From an uncultured Anaerolineales bacterium (GTDB lineage: Bacteria; Chloroflexota; Anaerolineae; Anaerolineales; UBA6663), in the NCBI GenBank assembly GCA_937952305.1, contig CALFZO010000029.1:1-64000 (forward strand): 64,000 nt of DNA, read 5' to 3'. Below, in pieces: positions 7,076-15,569 of the stretch. The position numbers and the translations under genes were made by a program. Every line of letters begins with the position of its first letter. Position 1 is the first letter of the stretch. Below the pieces are notes generated by a model, which was given only the letters and a program-made list of their open reading frames with translations, was not told the DNA's origin and did no database searches.

Positions 7076-8764
7076 ATGCTGAAACGCACTGGAACTGCCC
7101 TCCGCAACTTCTTCTTCCCGCCGCCCGGCGCGCGCATGTCGGCCATGCTCATCGCCTACCTGACGTTGGGCGTCCTGACCCTGGGCGTTTTTGTGGGCGG
7201 CGCCTACGCCTGGGAATACACGAACTCGCCCACGTTCTGCGGCACGCAGTGCCATACCATGCCGCCCGAGTTCACCACCTACCAGCTCTCGCCCCACGCG
7301 CGCATCTCGTGCACCGAGTGCCACATCGGCCGGGAGTTCGTGGGCAACCAGTTCCTGCGCAAGGCCGGCGACGCCAAGCACGTCATCGCCCTGGCCTTCA
7401 CCACTTACGAGTACCCGATCACGGCCGGCGACATGCGCCCGGCCACCGAGCTGTGTGAGCGCTGCCACTCGCCCGAGAAATTCTCGGACGACAGCCTGCG
7501 CACCATCCAGCGCTATCAGAGCGACCTGGCCAACACGCCCTACAGCATCTACCTGGTGCTCAAGACGGGCGGCGGCTCCAAGCGTCAGGGCCTGGGCAAG
7601 GGCATCCACTGGCATGTCGAGAACAAGGTCTTGTTCTACGCCGAGGAGGACTCGCGTAAGCAGGTGATCCCGTACGTGCGGGTCTACAACGACGACGGCA
7701 CGTACGAGGAGTATGTCGATCTCGAGTCGGATTTCGATCCGGCCCAGCTGGACGAGACCAAGCTCGAGCAGATGGACTGCATGACGTGCCACAACCGCAT
7801 CACGCACCTGATCAAGACGCCGAGCGATGCCGTGGACGCGGCCATGCAGCGCGGCGCCATCAGCGTCGCCATCCCCGAGATCAAGCTCAAAGCGGTGGAA
7901 GCGCTGAGCGTGGCCTATCCCAGTAAGGACGTCGGCTATAGCGGCATCGCGGCGGTCGAGGACTATTACCGGGTGGCGCATCCGGACTACTACGCCGCCA
8001 ACCAGGAGACGATCAAGGCGGCGGTGGCGGCCCTGCGCGAGATCTACGACGCCTCGGTCTACCCGCTGCAAAAGGTGGATTGGAACTCGCACCCGGACAA
8101 TATCGGCCACAAGAACTTCGCCGGCTGTATGCGCTGCCACGACGGCAAGCACCTGAACGCCGAACAGGAGGCTGTCCGGCTGGAGTGCAACCTGTGCCAC
8201 TCGCTGCCGACCGTCTCGACCCAGAAGAAGGTCGTCTCGAACATTGAGGTCAGCCGCGGCCTGGAGCCCGAGACGCACAAGAACCCCAACTGGATCACCG
8301 GCCACCGCACATACTTCGACCGGACCTGTTCCAACTGCCATACCGTGGACAACCCCGGCGGCACAGACGACTCGTCCTTCTGCTCGAATTCGCAGTGCCA
8401 CGGCGTGGCCTGGGAGTTCGCCGGCTTCGACGCGCCCGGCCTGGCTGAACTGGTCAAGGCGCAGTTGCCGCCGCCGGCGCCGGACCTGCCGGGCGGGGTG
8501 GCCCTGCCCACGTATGAGGGCCTGCTGCCGTTCCTGGACGCTAACTGCAGCCTGTGTCACGGCGACGACCGGGCCGGCGGCTTGAAGATCACCGCCTACG
8601 CCGATCTGATGGCCGGCGGTGATAACGGCCCAGTCATTGTGCCCGGCGATCCAGACACCAGCCTGATCGTGCAGCTTCAGGAGAGCGATCACTTCGCGCT
8701 CCTGGATGCCAACACGCTCGCCGTCCTCAAGCAGTGGATCGCCGACGGCGCGCCGGAGCGGTGA
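7076..8764 (+). CDS. NapC/NirT-like multiheme cytochrome with C-terminal c domain
   Basis: This 562-residue protein has a short cytoplasmic N-terminus, one membrane anchor (about 22-46) and the NapC-like beginning FCGTQCHTMPPE. The first heme motif is CX3CH (C55, C59, H60). Seven standard motifs follow (CTECH, CERCH, CMTCH, CMRCH, CNLCH, CSNCH, CSLCH), plus one CX4CH (CSNSQCH), giving nine potential hemes. The last ~90 residues, containing CSLCH and ending LKQWIADGAPER, match the c domain at the end of the preceding b-type protein. NapC/NirT members pass electrons from quinol to extracytoplasmic reductases; that role is inferred here. GGAG lies upstream of the ATG. The stop overlaps the GTG of the next gene, so the module is physically joined to the maturation operon. 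Confidence 0.88.
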   Translation: MLKRTGTALRNFFFPPPGARMSAMLIAYLTLGVLTLGVFVGGAYAWEYTNSPTFCGTQCHTMPPEFTTYQLSPHARISCTECHIGREFVGNQFLRKAGDAKHVIALAFTTYEYPITAGDMRPATELCERCHSPEKFSDDSLRTIQRYQSDLANTPYSIYLVLKTGGGSKRQGLGKGIHWHVENKVLFYAEEDSRKQVIPYVRVYNDDGTYEEYVDLESDFDPAQLDETKLEQMDCMTCHNRITHLIKTPSDAVDAAMQRGAISVAIPEIKLKAVEALSVAYPSKDVGYSGIAAVEDYYRVAHPDYYAANQETIKAAVAALREIYDASVYPLQKVDWNSHPDNIGHKNFAGCMRCHDGKHLNAEQEAVRLECNLCHSLPTVSTQKKVVSNIEVSRGLEPETHKNPNWITGHRTYFDRTCSNCHTVDNPGGTDDSSFCSNSQCHGVAWEFAGFDAPGLAELVKAQLPPPAPDLPGGVALPTYEGLLPFLDANCSLCHGDDRAGGLKITAYADLMAGGDNGPVIVPGDPDTSLIVQLQESDHFALLDANTLAVLKQWIADGAPER

Positions 8765-9732
8765 GCGTGAGCGGCTGGCGGCGTTTGCTCCTGACCCTAC
8801 TCGGAGTGGGGCTGGCTTTGACCTGGGTGGGCCCTGACCGGCCCGTCCAGGCCCAGGCCCCGCTCACCATCGAAAACCTGATTATCGAAGTCTGGCCCGA
8901 ATATGATCGGCCCTTGGTGCTGGTCCTGCTGACAGGCACCTTGCCGGCCGGAACCAGCCTGCCGGCGCAAGTGCAGGTGCGCCTGCCGGCGGCCGCTCAA
9001 CTGAATGCCACCGCATTTCAGAACGCGGCCGGCCAGCTGATGTCGGCCCAGTCTACGACCCAGCCGGACGGCGACGCCTTGGTGGTGACGCTCACCGTCG
9101 AGGCGCTCAATTTCCACGTCGAATACTATGACCCCGGTTTGACCAAGTCCGGCGGGGCGCGGGCGTACACCTTCAACTGGACCAGCGCTTACGCCCTCCA
9201 GGCAGTTGAAGTCCGCGTGCAGCAGCCGATCGATGCCAGCAATCTGGTGCTGGACCCGGCGTTCACGCCGGCCGGGACGCGAGACTTTGGGCTGGAGTAT
9301 TTCACGCGCGCCTGGGGTGTCGTGCCGGCCGGGCAGCCCATCGCCTTCATGCTGGACTACACCAAGTCCACGGACCGGCTGTCAGTCGAAGTGGTTAGCG
9401 CGCCCACCCAGTCCCTGGCCATCGACAACTCGACGCCGACGGTGGCCACGCCCTTTGGCGCACTTTCGCCCTGGGTGATCGGCGGCGTGGTCCTGGGCGT
9501 CCTGTTCATCGCCGGCGGCGCTGGCTGGCTGTTGTGGCAGCGCTCCAACGCGCGGGAAGTTTCCCATAAAACCAAACGCGGCTCGCGCGGTCAGAGGCCG
9601 GGGACGCGGCCGGCGCCTGGGCCAAACGTGGCCGCCACCGCCCCGCGCTTCTGCACGCAGTGCGGACAGACGGTGGCCGCGGACGATCGTTTCTGCCGTT
9701 CTTGCGGCAGCCCGCTTTCGGACCGGGCCTGA
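8761..9732 (+). CDS. Membrane protein with extracytoplasmic domain and C-terminal zinc ribbon
   Basis: The GTG at 8761 is preferred as start: it overlaps the upstream stop (GTGA) and has GGAG 5 nt before it. An upstream in-frame ATG would lie inside the cytochrome gene. The 323-residue product has a signal helix (LLLTLLGVGLALTW) and an all-beta-looking extracytoplasmic region of about 200 residues. One membrane helix follows (about 240-263), then a cytoplasmic basic linker and a zinc ribbon with two CxxC pairs (CTQCG and CRSCG). No function can be assigned. Its place between the multiheme module and ccmE suggests a role in cytochrome assembly or in the complex itself. Similar zinc-ribbon tails occur on three other proteins in this window. 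Confidence 0.8.
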   Translation: MSVSGWRRLLLTLLGVGLALTWVGPDRPVQAQAPLTIENLIIEVWPEYDRPLVLVLLTGTLPAGTSLPAQVQVRLPAAAQLNATAFQNAAGQLMSAQSTTQPDGDALVVTLTVEALNFHVEYYDPGLTKSGGARAYTFNWTSAYALQAVEVRVQQPIDASNLVLDPAFTPAGTRDFGLEYFTRAWGVVPAGQPIAFMLDYTKSTDRLSVEVVSAPTQSLAIDNSTPTVATPFGALSPWVIGGVVLGVLFIAGGAGWLLWQRSNAREVSHKTKRGSRGQRPGTRPAPGPNVAATAPRFCTQCGQTVAADDRFCRSCGSPLSDRA

Positions 9733-9854
9733 CCAGATGCCCATCATCGCTTAATGCCTGGAGCTTGATTTCGAGACTAAAATCGGCTTAGTGCAGCGTG
9801 ACCCAGGAATCGAGTAAAATCAGATTAGAAGTATCGGAATTGAGAGGACTTACC

Positions 9855-10394
9855 ATGGCGCAGACAACGGCAACCCCGGAGACCCTTCGCACTACCAGCT
9901 CGGGTGGGCGGGCTAAATTTCTGATCGGCGGCCTGTTGATCATCGGCGCGATCATCTACCTGGTGGTGTCCACCATGCAGAGCACGGCCCAGTACTTCTA
10001 CACGGTCGATGAGATGATCGCTAAAGGGGCCAGCATCACGGGCCAAAACCTGCGCGCCTCGGGCGCGGTCCTGGGCGACTCGATCACGTATGACCCGAAC
10101 ACGTTGACGATCACGTTCGAAATCGCGCACGTGTCGGCCGATCAGCGTGACATCGACGCGCAGGGCGGGCTGGCCCTCGCGCTGCACAACGCTGTCGCCA
10201 ACCCGGACGCCAGCCGGATCAAGGTCGTCTATGTCGGCCCCAAGCCGGACCTGCTCAAGAACGAGGCCCAGGCCATTATCACGGGCAAGTTGGGCGAGGA
10301 CGGCGTCTTCTACGCCGACGAACTGCTGCTGAAGTGCCCGACCCGCTACGAAGAAGCGGTGCCGAGCCAGGCCGCCGAAGGCGCGGGGAACTGA
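9855..10394 (+). CDS. ccmE: Cytochrome c maturation protein CcmE (Cys-x3-Tyr heme chaperone)
   Basis: CcmE carries heme on the outer face of the membrane from the CcmABCD complex to the CcmFH ligase. The 179-residue product has one N-terminal membrane anchor (about 21-43) and the beta-barrel (OB) domain typical of CcmE. It ends in a flexible tail after YADELLLKCPTRY. The usual heme-binding His is replaced by Cys161, with Tyr165 four residues later. This is the CxxxY variant described for archaeal and some deltaproteobacterial CcmE. Start at ATG 9855 follows GAGAGG; an in-frame ATG 57 bp upstream lacks such a signal. It lies 3 bp before ccmF. A TAAAAT box at 9815-9820 could give an internal promoter. 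Confidence 0.93.
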   Translation: MAQTTATPETLRTTSSGGRAKFLIGGLLIIGAIIYLVVSTMQSTAQYFYTVDEMIAKGASITGQNLRASGAVLGDSITYDPNTLTITFEIAHVSADQRDIDAQGGLALALHNAVANPDASRIKVVYVGPKPDLLKNEAQAIITGKLGEDGVFYADELLLKCPTRYEEAVPSQAAEGAGN

Positions 10395-10397
10395 GCG

Positions 10398-12467
10398 ATG
10401 CTAGCCAACATCGGCTACTTCGCGCTGGTCCTGGCGCTGGGCGCCGCGGTCTACGCCGTGGTGATGGGGTTGCTGAGCGCCTATCGTCAGAACCCCATCT
10501 GGCTGGCCAGCGCGCGCCGGGCGGCCTTCCTCACCTGGCCGCTGATCACGCTGGCGGCGGTGCTGCTGATCATTCTGCTCGTCACCGACCAGTATCAGGT
10601 GTCCTACGTTTCCACGGCCACCAGCCGGGCGATGCCGCTGTACCTCAAGATCACGGCCCTGTGGGGCGGGCAGGAGGGCAGCCTGGTCTTCTGGGCCTGG
10701 CTGATGTCCACCTTCACCGGCAGTGTCATGCTGCGGCGCTGGGAACGCGACCGCGGCCTGATGCCGTATGTGATCGCGGTCACCAACTTCACCCTGGGTT
10801 TCTTCATCGCTCTGGTGTTGTTCATTGAGAACCCGTTCGCGCGCTTGTGGCACGACGGGGCCGGCCAGGTGTTCACGGCCATGTGGGCGCCCGCCGGAGC
10901 GGTGGCGCTGACGCCGGCGGATGGCCGCGGCCTCAACCCACTGCTGCGCCATCCGGGCATGATCATCCACCCGCCCATGTTGTACCTGGGCTTCGTCGGT
11001 TTCGTAGTCCCGTACGCTTTCGCCATCGCCGCGCTGATTACCCGCCGCACGGATGACGAGTGGATCAAAACTACGCGCACCTGGACGCTGGTGGCCTGGC
11101 TGTTCCTGTCGCTGGGCCTGATCCTGGGCGGGCGCTGGGCCTACGACGTGCTGGGGTGGGGCGGTTACTGGGGCTGGGACCCGGTGGAGAACGCCGCCTT
11201 CATGCCCTGGCTGACGGGTACAGCCTTCCTACACTCGGTCATGATCCAGGAGAAGCGCGGGATGCTCAAGCGCTGGAACATGCTCCTGATCATCCTGACC
11301 TACTCGCTCGTGATCTTCGGCACGTTCCTGACGCGCTCGGGCGTCCTGTCGTCGGTGCACGCCTTCGCCCAGAGCGCCATCGGCCCGTGGTTCTTTACCT
11401 TCATCGCGCTGACGCTGATCGGTTCGCTGATCCTGCTGGCGCGCGAGTGGGAGCACCTGAAGGCCGAGAACCAGTTGGACGGCCTGCTCTCGCGCGAGTC
11501 GGCCTTCCTGCTCAATAACCTGCTCTTCATGGGCATCACGGCCTCGGTCTTCTGGGGCACGGTCTTCCCGATGATCTCGGAAGTGGTCACCGGCCAGAAG
11601 ATCAGCGTCGGGCCGCCGTTCTACAACCAGGTGGCCGGCCCGCAGTTCGCGGCCCTGCTGCTGTTGATGGGCGTGGCGCCGCTGGTGGCCTGGCGCAAGG
11701 CCTCGGCCCGGCAGCTGGGCCGGCTGATGCTGGTGCCGTTCGCGGTGTCGCTGGGGGTGGTGGCGGCGCTGGCGGTGGTTGGCGTCCACAACCTCCTGGC
11801 GCTGGTGGGCTTCTGGATCGTCACGCTGGTGACCGGGACCACGCTGCTGGAGTTCGTGCGCGGCACGCGCGCGCGCATGCGCTCGAGCGGCGAAAACGCC
11901 GCCGCCGCCCTGTTCAACCTGATCGGCCGCAACCGCCGGCGCTATGGCGGGTACATCATCCACCTGGGCGTCGTCCTGATCGGCCTGGGCGTCATCGGTT
12001 CGAACATGTTCCAGCTGGAGACGCAGGGCCGGCTCAAGCTGGGCGAGCAGTTGACGGTCGGGCGCTACGTCATCGTCTACAACGACCTGAGCGCGTTCCA
12101 GGCCGACGACGAACGGGAAGTGCACCGGGCGGTGGTGAGCGTGTACCGCGACGGGCAGTACCTGACCGATCTGTACCCGCGCCGCGACTTGTACGCCATG
12201 CAGGACGGCCTTCAGCCGATGACGATCCCGGGCGTGCGCAGCTCGCTCGAGGACGACGTCTACGTCTTGCTCATCGACTGGGAGCCGATCGGCGCGGACG
12301 GCGCCACCTTTAAGGTGTACGTTAACCCGCTGGTCAACTTCCTGTGGGCCGGCGGTCTGGTCTTTGTCTTTGGCATGCTGGTGGCTACCTGGCCCAGCGC
12401 GTCCGAGGGCCGGCGGGCGACCACGCTGCAGGTGGCGGCCTCGGCCCGCGCTCCGGTCGGCGATTGA
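10398..12467 (+). CDS. ccmF: Cytochrome c heme lyase subunit CcmF
   Basis: CcmF is the large polytopic membrane subunit that attaches heme from CcmE to apocytochrome CxxCH motifs. The 689-residue product has many hydrophobic helices. The tryptophan-rich WWD motif reads WGGYWGWDPVENAAFMPWL, the signature of heme-handling CcmF/CcmC proteins. Membrane-flanking His residues occur in HPGMIIHPPM and TRSGVLSSVHAF, as in the family. Length and C-terminal soluble loop match typical CcmF. It sits between ccmE and ccmH in the usual order. The ATG at 10398 has only a weak ribosome-binding site and follows the ccmE stop by 3 bp, consistent with coupling. Confidence 0.97.
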   Translation: MLANIGYFALVLALGAAVYAVVMGLLSAYRQNPIWLASARRAAFLTWPLITLAAVLLIILLVTDQYQVSYVSTATSRAMPLYLKITALWGGQEGSLVFWAWLMSTFTGSVMLRRWERDRGLMPYVIAVTNFTLGFFIALVLFIENPFARLWHDGAGQVFTAMWAPAGAVALTPADGRGLNPLLRHPGMIIHPPMLYLGFVGFVVPYAFAIAALITRRTDDEWIKTTRTWTLVAWLFLSLGLILGGRWAYDVLGWGGYWGWDPVENAAFMPWLTGTAFLHSVMIQEKRGMLKRWNMLLIILTYSLVIFGTFLTRSGVLSSVHAFAQSAIGPWFFTFIALTLIGSLILLAREWEHLKAENQLDGLLSRESAFLLNNLLFMGITASVFWGTVFPMISEVVTGQKISVGPPFYNQVAGPQFAALLLLMGVAPLVAWRKASARQLGRLMLVPFAVSLGVVAALAVVGVHNLLALVGFWIVTLVTGTTLLEFVRGTRARMRSSGENAAAALFNLIGRNRRRYGGYIIHLGVVLIGLGVIGSNMFQLETQGRLKLGEQLTVGRYVIVYNDLSAFQADDEREVHRAVVSVYRDGQYLTDLYPRRDLYAMQDGLQPMTIPGVRSSLEDDVYVLLIDWEPIGADGATFKVYVNPLVNFLWAGGLVFVFGMLVATWPSASEGRRATTLQVAASARAPVGD

Positions 12468-12493
12468 GGCCAGCCCCGCTCACGGAAAGCTGT

Positions 12494-12976
12494 ATGTTGA
12501 AACGAACCTTGTACTTCGCCGCGCTCCTGCTGGGGCTGGCGCTCTCCATCCGCGCGGCGTGGGCACAGGCGCCGACGCCGGCCATCTCCGACGACGAGGT
12601 CAACCGGGTCGCCAAGCAGATGTTCTGCCCGGTGTGCGAGAACGTGCCGCTGGACGTCTGCCCGACCGAGGCCTGCCGCCAGTGGCGGGAGACCATCCGC
12701 GAGAAGCTCCAGGCCGGCTGGTCCGAGCAGCAGATCAAGGACTACTTCGTCGAGCAGTACGGTGAGCGCGTCCTGGCGGAGCCATCCACGCGCGGCCTCA
12801 ACCTGTTCGTGTGGGTCCTGCCGCCGCTGGGGGTGGCGGCCGGCGTGGTGGTGCTGTGGCAGGTGTTGCGGCGCATGGCGCCGACCGCTTCCGCCCCGGC
12901 CAACCGCCCGCCCGGCCCGGCCGCCGACGATGAGTACGCGGCCCGGCTGGAGGCCGAGCTCAAGGAACGTCGCTAA
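12494..12976 (+). CDS. ccmH: Cytochrome c maturation protein CcmH
   Basis: CcmH is the thiol-redox subunit that keeps apocytochrome cysteines reduced for heme attachment. The 160-residue protein has a signal/anchor (about 5-24) and the redox motif CPVC (C45, C48). A second Cys pair, CPTEAC (C56, C61), follows; it is absent from the proteobacterial type but fits the short CcmH of non-proteobacteria. Then come a three-helix region (WSEQQIKDYFVEQYGERVL) and a second membrane helix (about 112-134). The CcmI-like half found fused in some bacteria is missing and may be supplied by the next gene. Start at ATG 12494 with GGAAAG upstream; the longer in-frame opening overlaps ccmF. Confidence 0.93.
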   Translation: MLKRTLYFAALLLGLALSIRAAWAQAPTPAISDDEVNRVAKQMFCPVCENVPLDVCPTEACRQWRETIREKLQAGWSEQQIKDYFVEQYGERVLAEPSTRGLNLFVWVLPPLGVAAGVVVLWQVLRRMAPTASAPANRPPGPAADDEYAARLEAELKERR

Positions 12977-13035
12977 TCCCGCCCGGCCAGCCGGCGGCCC
13001 CGCGCCTGCCCGGCCTGGTCTGGAAAGGTCATCGA

Positions 13036-13656
13036 ATGGATATCGGTTCTCTCCTCGTCGGCCTGGCGCTGCTGGCGGTCGTCGCCTTCATCGTGGCCCA
13101 ACCCTTCTTAGACAACCAAGGTGTGCGCGAGCGGCAGATCTCCACGGTGGAGGCGCTGCAGGCTGAGCGCGACACGGTGCTGGACGCCCTGCGCGATCTG
13201 GATTTTGACCAGACCATGGGCAAGCTCACGCTGGAAGACTACACGCCCCAGCGCGCCCGGCTGGTGGCGCGCGGTGTCGAGTTGCTCAAGCAGCTAGACG
13301 CCGCCGTTGCTGTGGCCGCCCCGGCCGCCAACGGCGCGGCCGGCAGCCTGGAAGACCAGATCGAGCGCGCCGTCGCCGCCCGGCGCCAGGGCGCGGCGGC
13401 TACTCCCGAGGCCCAGATGGAGGCCGCCATCGCGGCCCGGCGCGCCAACGCGCCTAAGGCCGCGGCGGGCAGCGTGGCCTGCCCGCAGTGTGCGACCCCG
13501 GCCCGCGCGGGTGATCGTTTCTGCGGCCGGTGCGGCGCGGCTCTGCCCCAGGCCGCGGCCTGCGCCCAGTGTGGGACCGCCTTGCAGCCAAGCGACCGCT
13601 TCTGTGCCAAGTGCGGGGCCAAGGTCGCCCCGGCCTCGACGACGGAGGCCGCATGA
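13036..13656 (+). CDS. CcmI-like membrane protein with double zinc ribbon
   Basis: The 206-residue product has one N-terminal membrane helix (about 5-22). A helical region follows with the pattern ALRDLDFDQTMGKLTLEDY, closely resembling the N-terminal part of CcmI (RDLDFD..GKL...DY). After an Ala-rich linker come two zinc ribbons: CPQC...CGRC and CAQC...CAKC. CcmI chaperones apocytochromes for the heme lyase. The helical resemblance and position between ccmH and ccmA support a similar job, but the TPR domain of classic CcmI is absent. The 4-bp ATGA overlap with the next gene implies coupling. Confidence 0.75.
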   Translation: MDIGSLLVGLALLAVVAFIVAQPFLDNQGVRERQISTVEALQAERDTVLDALRDLDFDQTMGKLTLEDYTPQRARLVARGVELLKQLDAAVAVAAPAANGAAGSLEDQIERAVAARRQGAAATPEAQMEAAIAARRANAPKAAAGSVACPQCATPARAGDRFCGRCGAALPQAAACAQCGTALQPSDRFCAKCGAKVAPASTTEAA

Positions 13657-15554
13657 GCCCCCGTCTCCCAGCGCGCCGCCTGGCGCTGTGCCTGCTCGCG
13701 GCCGCCGCCCTGAGCGCGTGTTCCCTGGCCGGCGATATCACGCCGCCGCCGGGCGCGCGCCAGCTGGCCAGCGAACCTACCCGGCCGGCCGTGATCACAC
13801 CGGCGGCCACGCTCACGGCCGGTCCGTCGGCGACCGCGGCCGCCAGCGCGCCCGTGAACGTGGCGGCCGACAGCCTGCCGGTCAATCGGCCGTCGGCCGC
13901 GCGGGGCGCGGCGTTGTATGCCGAGCACTGCGCGCCCTGCCACGGCGACACCGGCAACGCCGACGGCGCCATGTCGGCCAACGTCCCCGGCGGGACCGAG
14001 GTCATCCCGAAGTTCGCCCAGCCGGACCTGGCGCGCGCCGCGGCGCCGCAGACCTGGTTCAACGTCGTCACCCAGGGCCGGCTGGAGAAATTCATGCCGC
14101 CCTTCAACGAGAAGCTCAGCGACGCCCAGCGCTGGGACGTGGTCGCCTTCTTGTACGCGCTGAGCACGCCGCCGACGCAGATCGATACCGGCCAGGCCGT
14201 CTACGCGGCCGAGTGCGCGCAATGTCACGGTGAGGCGGGCCAGGGTGATGGCCCGGAGGCCGGCGCCCAGACCCTGCGGGACTTCACCGATTTTGCCCTG
14301 GCCGCCGCTGTCAGCCCGACCGAGCTCTTTGACGCGATCACGACCGGGGCCGGCGTCGCCGGGCACGCTTTTGAGGCCAATCTGTCGGCCGACGAGCGCT
14401 GGGCCGCGGTCGAGTACGTGCGCGCCTTCGCCTATGACTACTTCGCGCCCGGCGCGCCCCTGCCGGTGCAGACCGGCACGATCAGCGGACGCGTGCTCAA
14501 CGGCACGGCCGGCGCCTCCGTCACCGGGCCGCTCAGCGTGGACCTGCTGGGCTTCAACCCGGACACCGGCGTGGTCGAGACGATCACGGGCACGACCGAC
14601 GCGCAGGGCGCTTATGCCTTTGCCGGCGTGCCGTACCAGGCTGGCCGCCAGTTTGTCGTCGCCGTCACCTACAACAACATCACTTACCACTCAGACGTGG
14701 TGGAGTTCCCGTCCGACCACAACCAGTTGGAGCTGCCCGTCAACGTTTATGAGACGACCGAGGACACGGCCGGGCTGCGCATCAACCGCATCCACACCTT
14801 CCTGCTCTTTGAAGTCCCCGGCCAGGTGACGGTCGGCCAGCTCTACATCTTCTCCAATCTGGGCGACCGGACTTACCAGCCGGCCGACGGCCGCACGGTG
14901 GCGTTTGCGCTGCCAGCGGGCGCCAGCGGCTTAACGGTCCAGGACGGCGAAGACGGCGTGACCTTCTTCCGCACCGAGGCCGGCTTTGAGGACAGTGTGC
15001 CGGTGTTGCCCGGCGAGGCCACCTCGCAGGTGCTCTTCTCCTACCAGCTGCCGTACGACGGAGAGTTGAAGTTCGAGCAGGCGGTGCTGTATCCGGTCTC
15101 CGAGGTCAACGTCCTTCTGGGCGACCTGAACGTCGACCTGATGGGTGACGGCTTCATTCGCGCGGAGGCCACCGACGCCTCCGGCACCTCGTTCCAGAAC
15201 TTCAGCCGCCTGGGCCTGGCCGCCAACGAAACGTTGACGTTTGCGTTGCAAGGCCAAGCCGCGGTGGCGGCGGCCACGGAGCAGCCGGGCGGCGTGACGC
15301 TCGGCGACAGCACCAGCCTGGCGATCGGGCTGGGCACCCTGGCCGTGGTGTTGCTCGGGCTGGGGGTCTGGTGGTGGCGGCGCACGCCGCGCCCGGCCCG
15401 GGGCCGCCGCCAGAACCGCGAAGATCTCCTGCAGGCCCTGGCTGAACTGGACGACGACCGCGCCGCCGGCAAGGTCTCGGAGGCCGAGTACGCCCAAGAG
15501 CGGCAGTGGCTCAAGCAGGAACTGACGAAAGTCTGGACGGACGACGGGCGCTAG
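13653..15554 (+). CDS. Lipoprotein with two cytochrome c domains and membrane-anchored C-terminus
   Basis: Start at ATG 13653 overlaps the preceding stop (ATGA). The 633-residue product has a lipoprotein signal (lipobox LSAC) and a Thr/Pro/Ala-rich linker. Two class I cytochrome c domains follow, with CAPCH (EHCAPCHGDTGNADG) and CAQCH (ECAQCHGEAGQGDG). Next is a carboxypeptidase regulatory-like beta domain (GTISGRVLNG...GAYAFAGVP) and further beta-rich sequence. One membrane helix lies near residue 545-567, and a cytoplasmic tail (LAELDDDRAAGKVSEAEYAQ) again looks like the CcmI helical motif. Embedding of such a cytochrome inside a ccm operon is unusual. It may be a redox partner for thiol reduction or a respiratory component. 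Confidence 0.85.
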   Translation: MSPRLPARRLALCLLAAAALSACSLAGDITPPPGARQLASEPTRPAVITPAATLTAGPSATAAASAPVNVAADSLPVNRPSAARGAALYAEHCAPCHGDTGNADGAMSANVPGGTEVIPKFAQPDLARAAAPQTWFNVVTQGRLEKFMPPFNEKLSDAQRWDVVAFLYALSTPPTQIDTGQAVYAAECAQCHGEAGQGDGPEAGAQTLRDFTDFALAAAVSPTELFDAITTGAGVAGHAFEANLSADERWAAVEYVRAFAYDYFAPGAPLPVQTGTISGRVLNGTAGASVTGPLSVDLLGFNPDTGVVETITGTTDAQGAYAFAGVPYQAGRQFVVAVTYNNITYHSDVVEFPSDHNQLELPVNVYETTEDTAGLRINRIHTFLLFEVPGQVTVGQLYIFSNLGDRTYQPADGRTVAFALPAGASGLTVQDGEDGVTFFRTEAGFEDSVPVLPGEATSQVLFSYQLPYDGELKFEQAVLYPVSEVNVLLGDLNVDLMGDGFIRAEATDASGTSFQNFSRLGLAANETLTFALQGQAAVAAATEQPGGVTLGDSTSLAIGLGTLAVVLLGLGVWWWRRTPRPARGRRQNREDLLQALAELDDDRAAGKVSEAEYAQERQWLKQELTKVWTDDGR

Positions 15555-15569
15555 CGCCCGCTGACCGCT

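Noticed and set aside
4646..8692. Long minus-strand open frames opposite the cytochrome genes
   Set aside because: They are Arg/Ala/Val/Gly-rich without recognisable domains, while the plus strand carries complete heme motifs and coupled start/stop codons.
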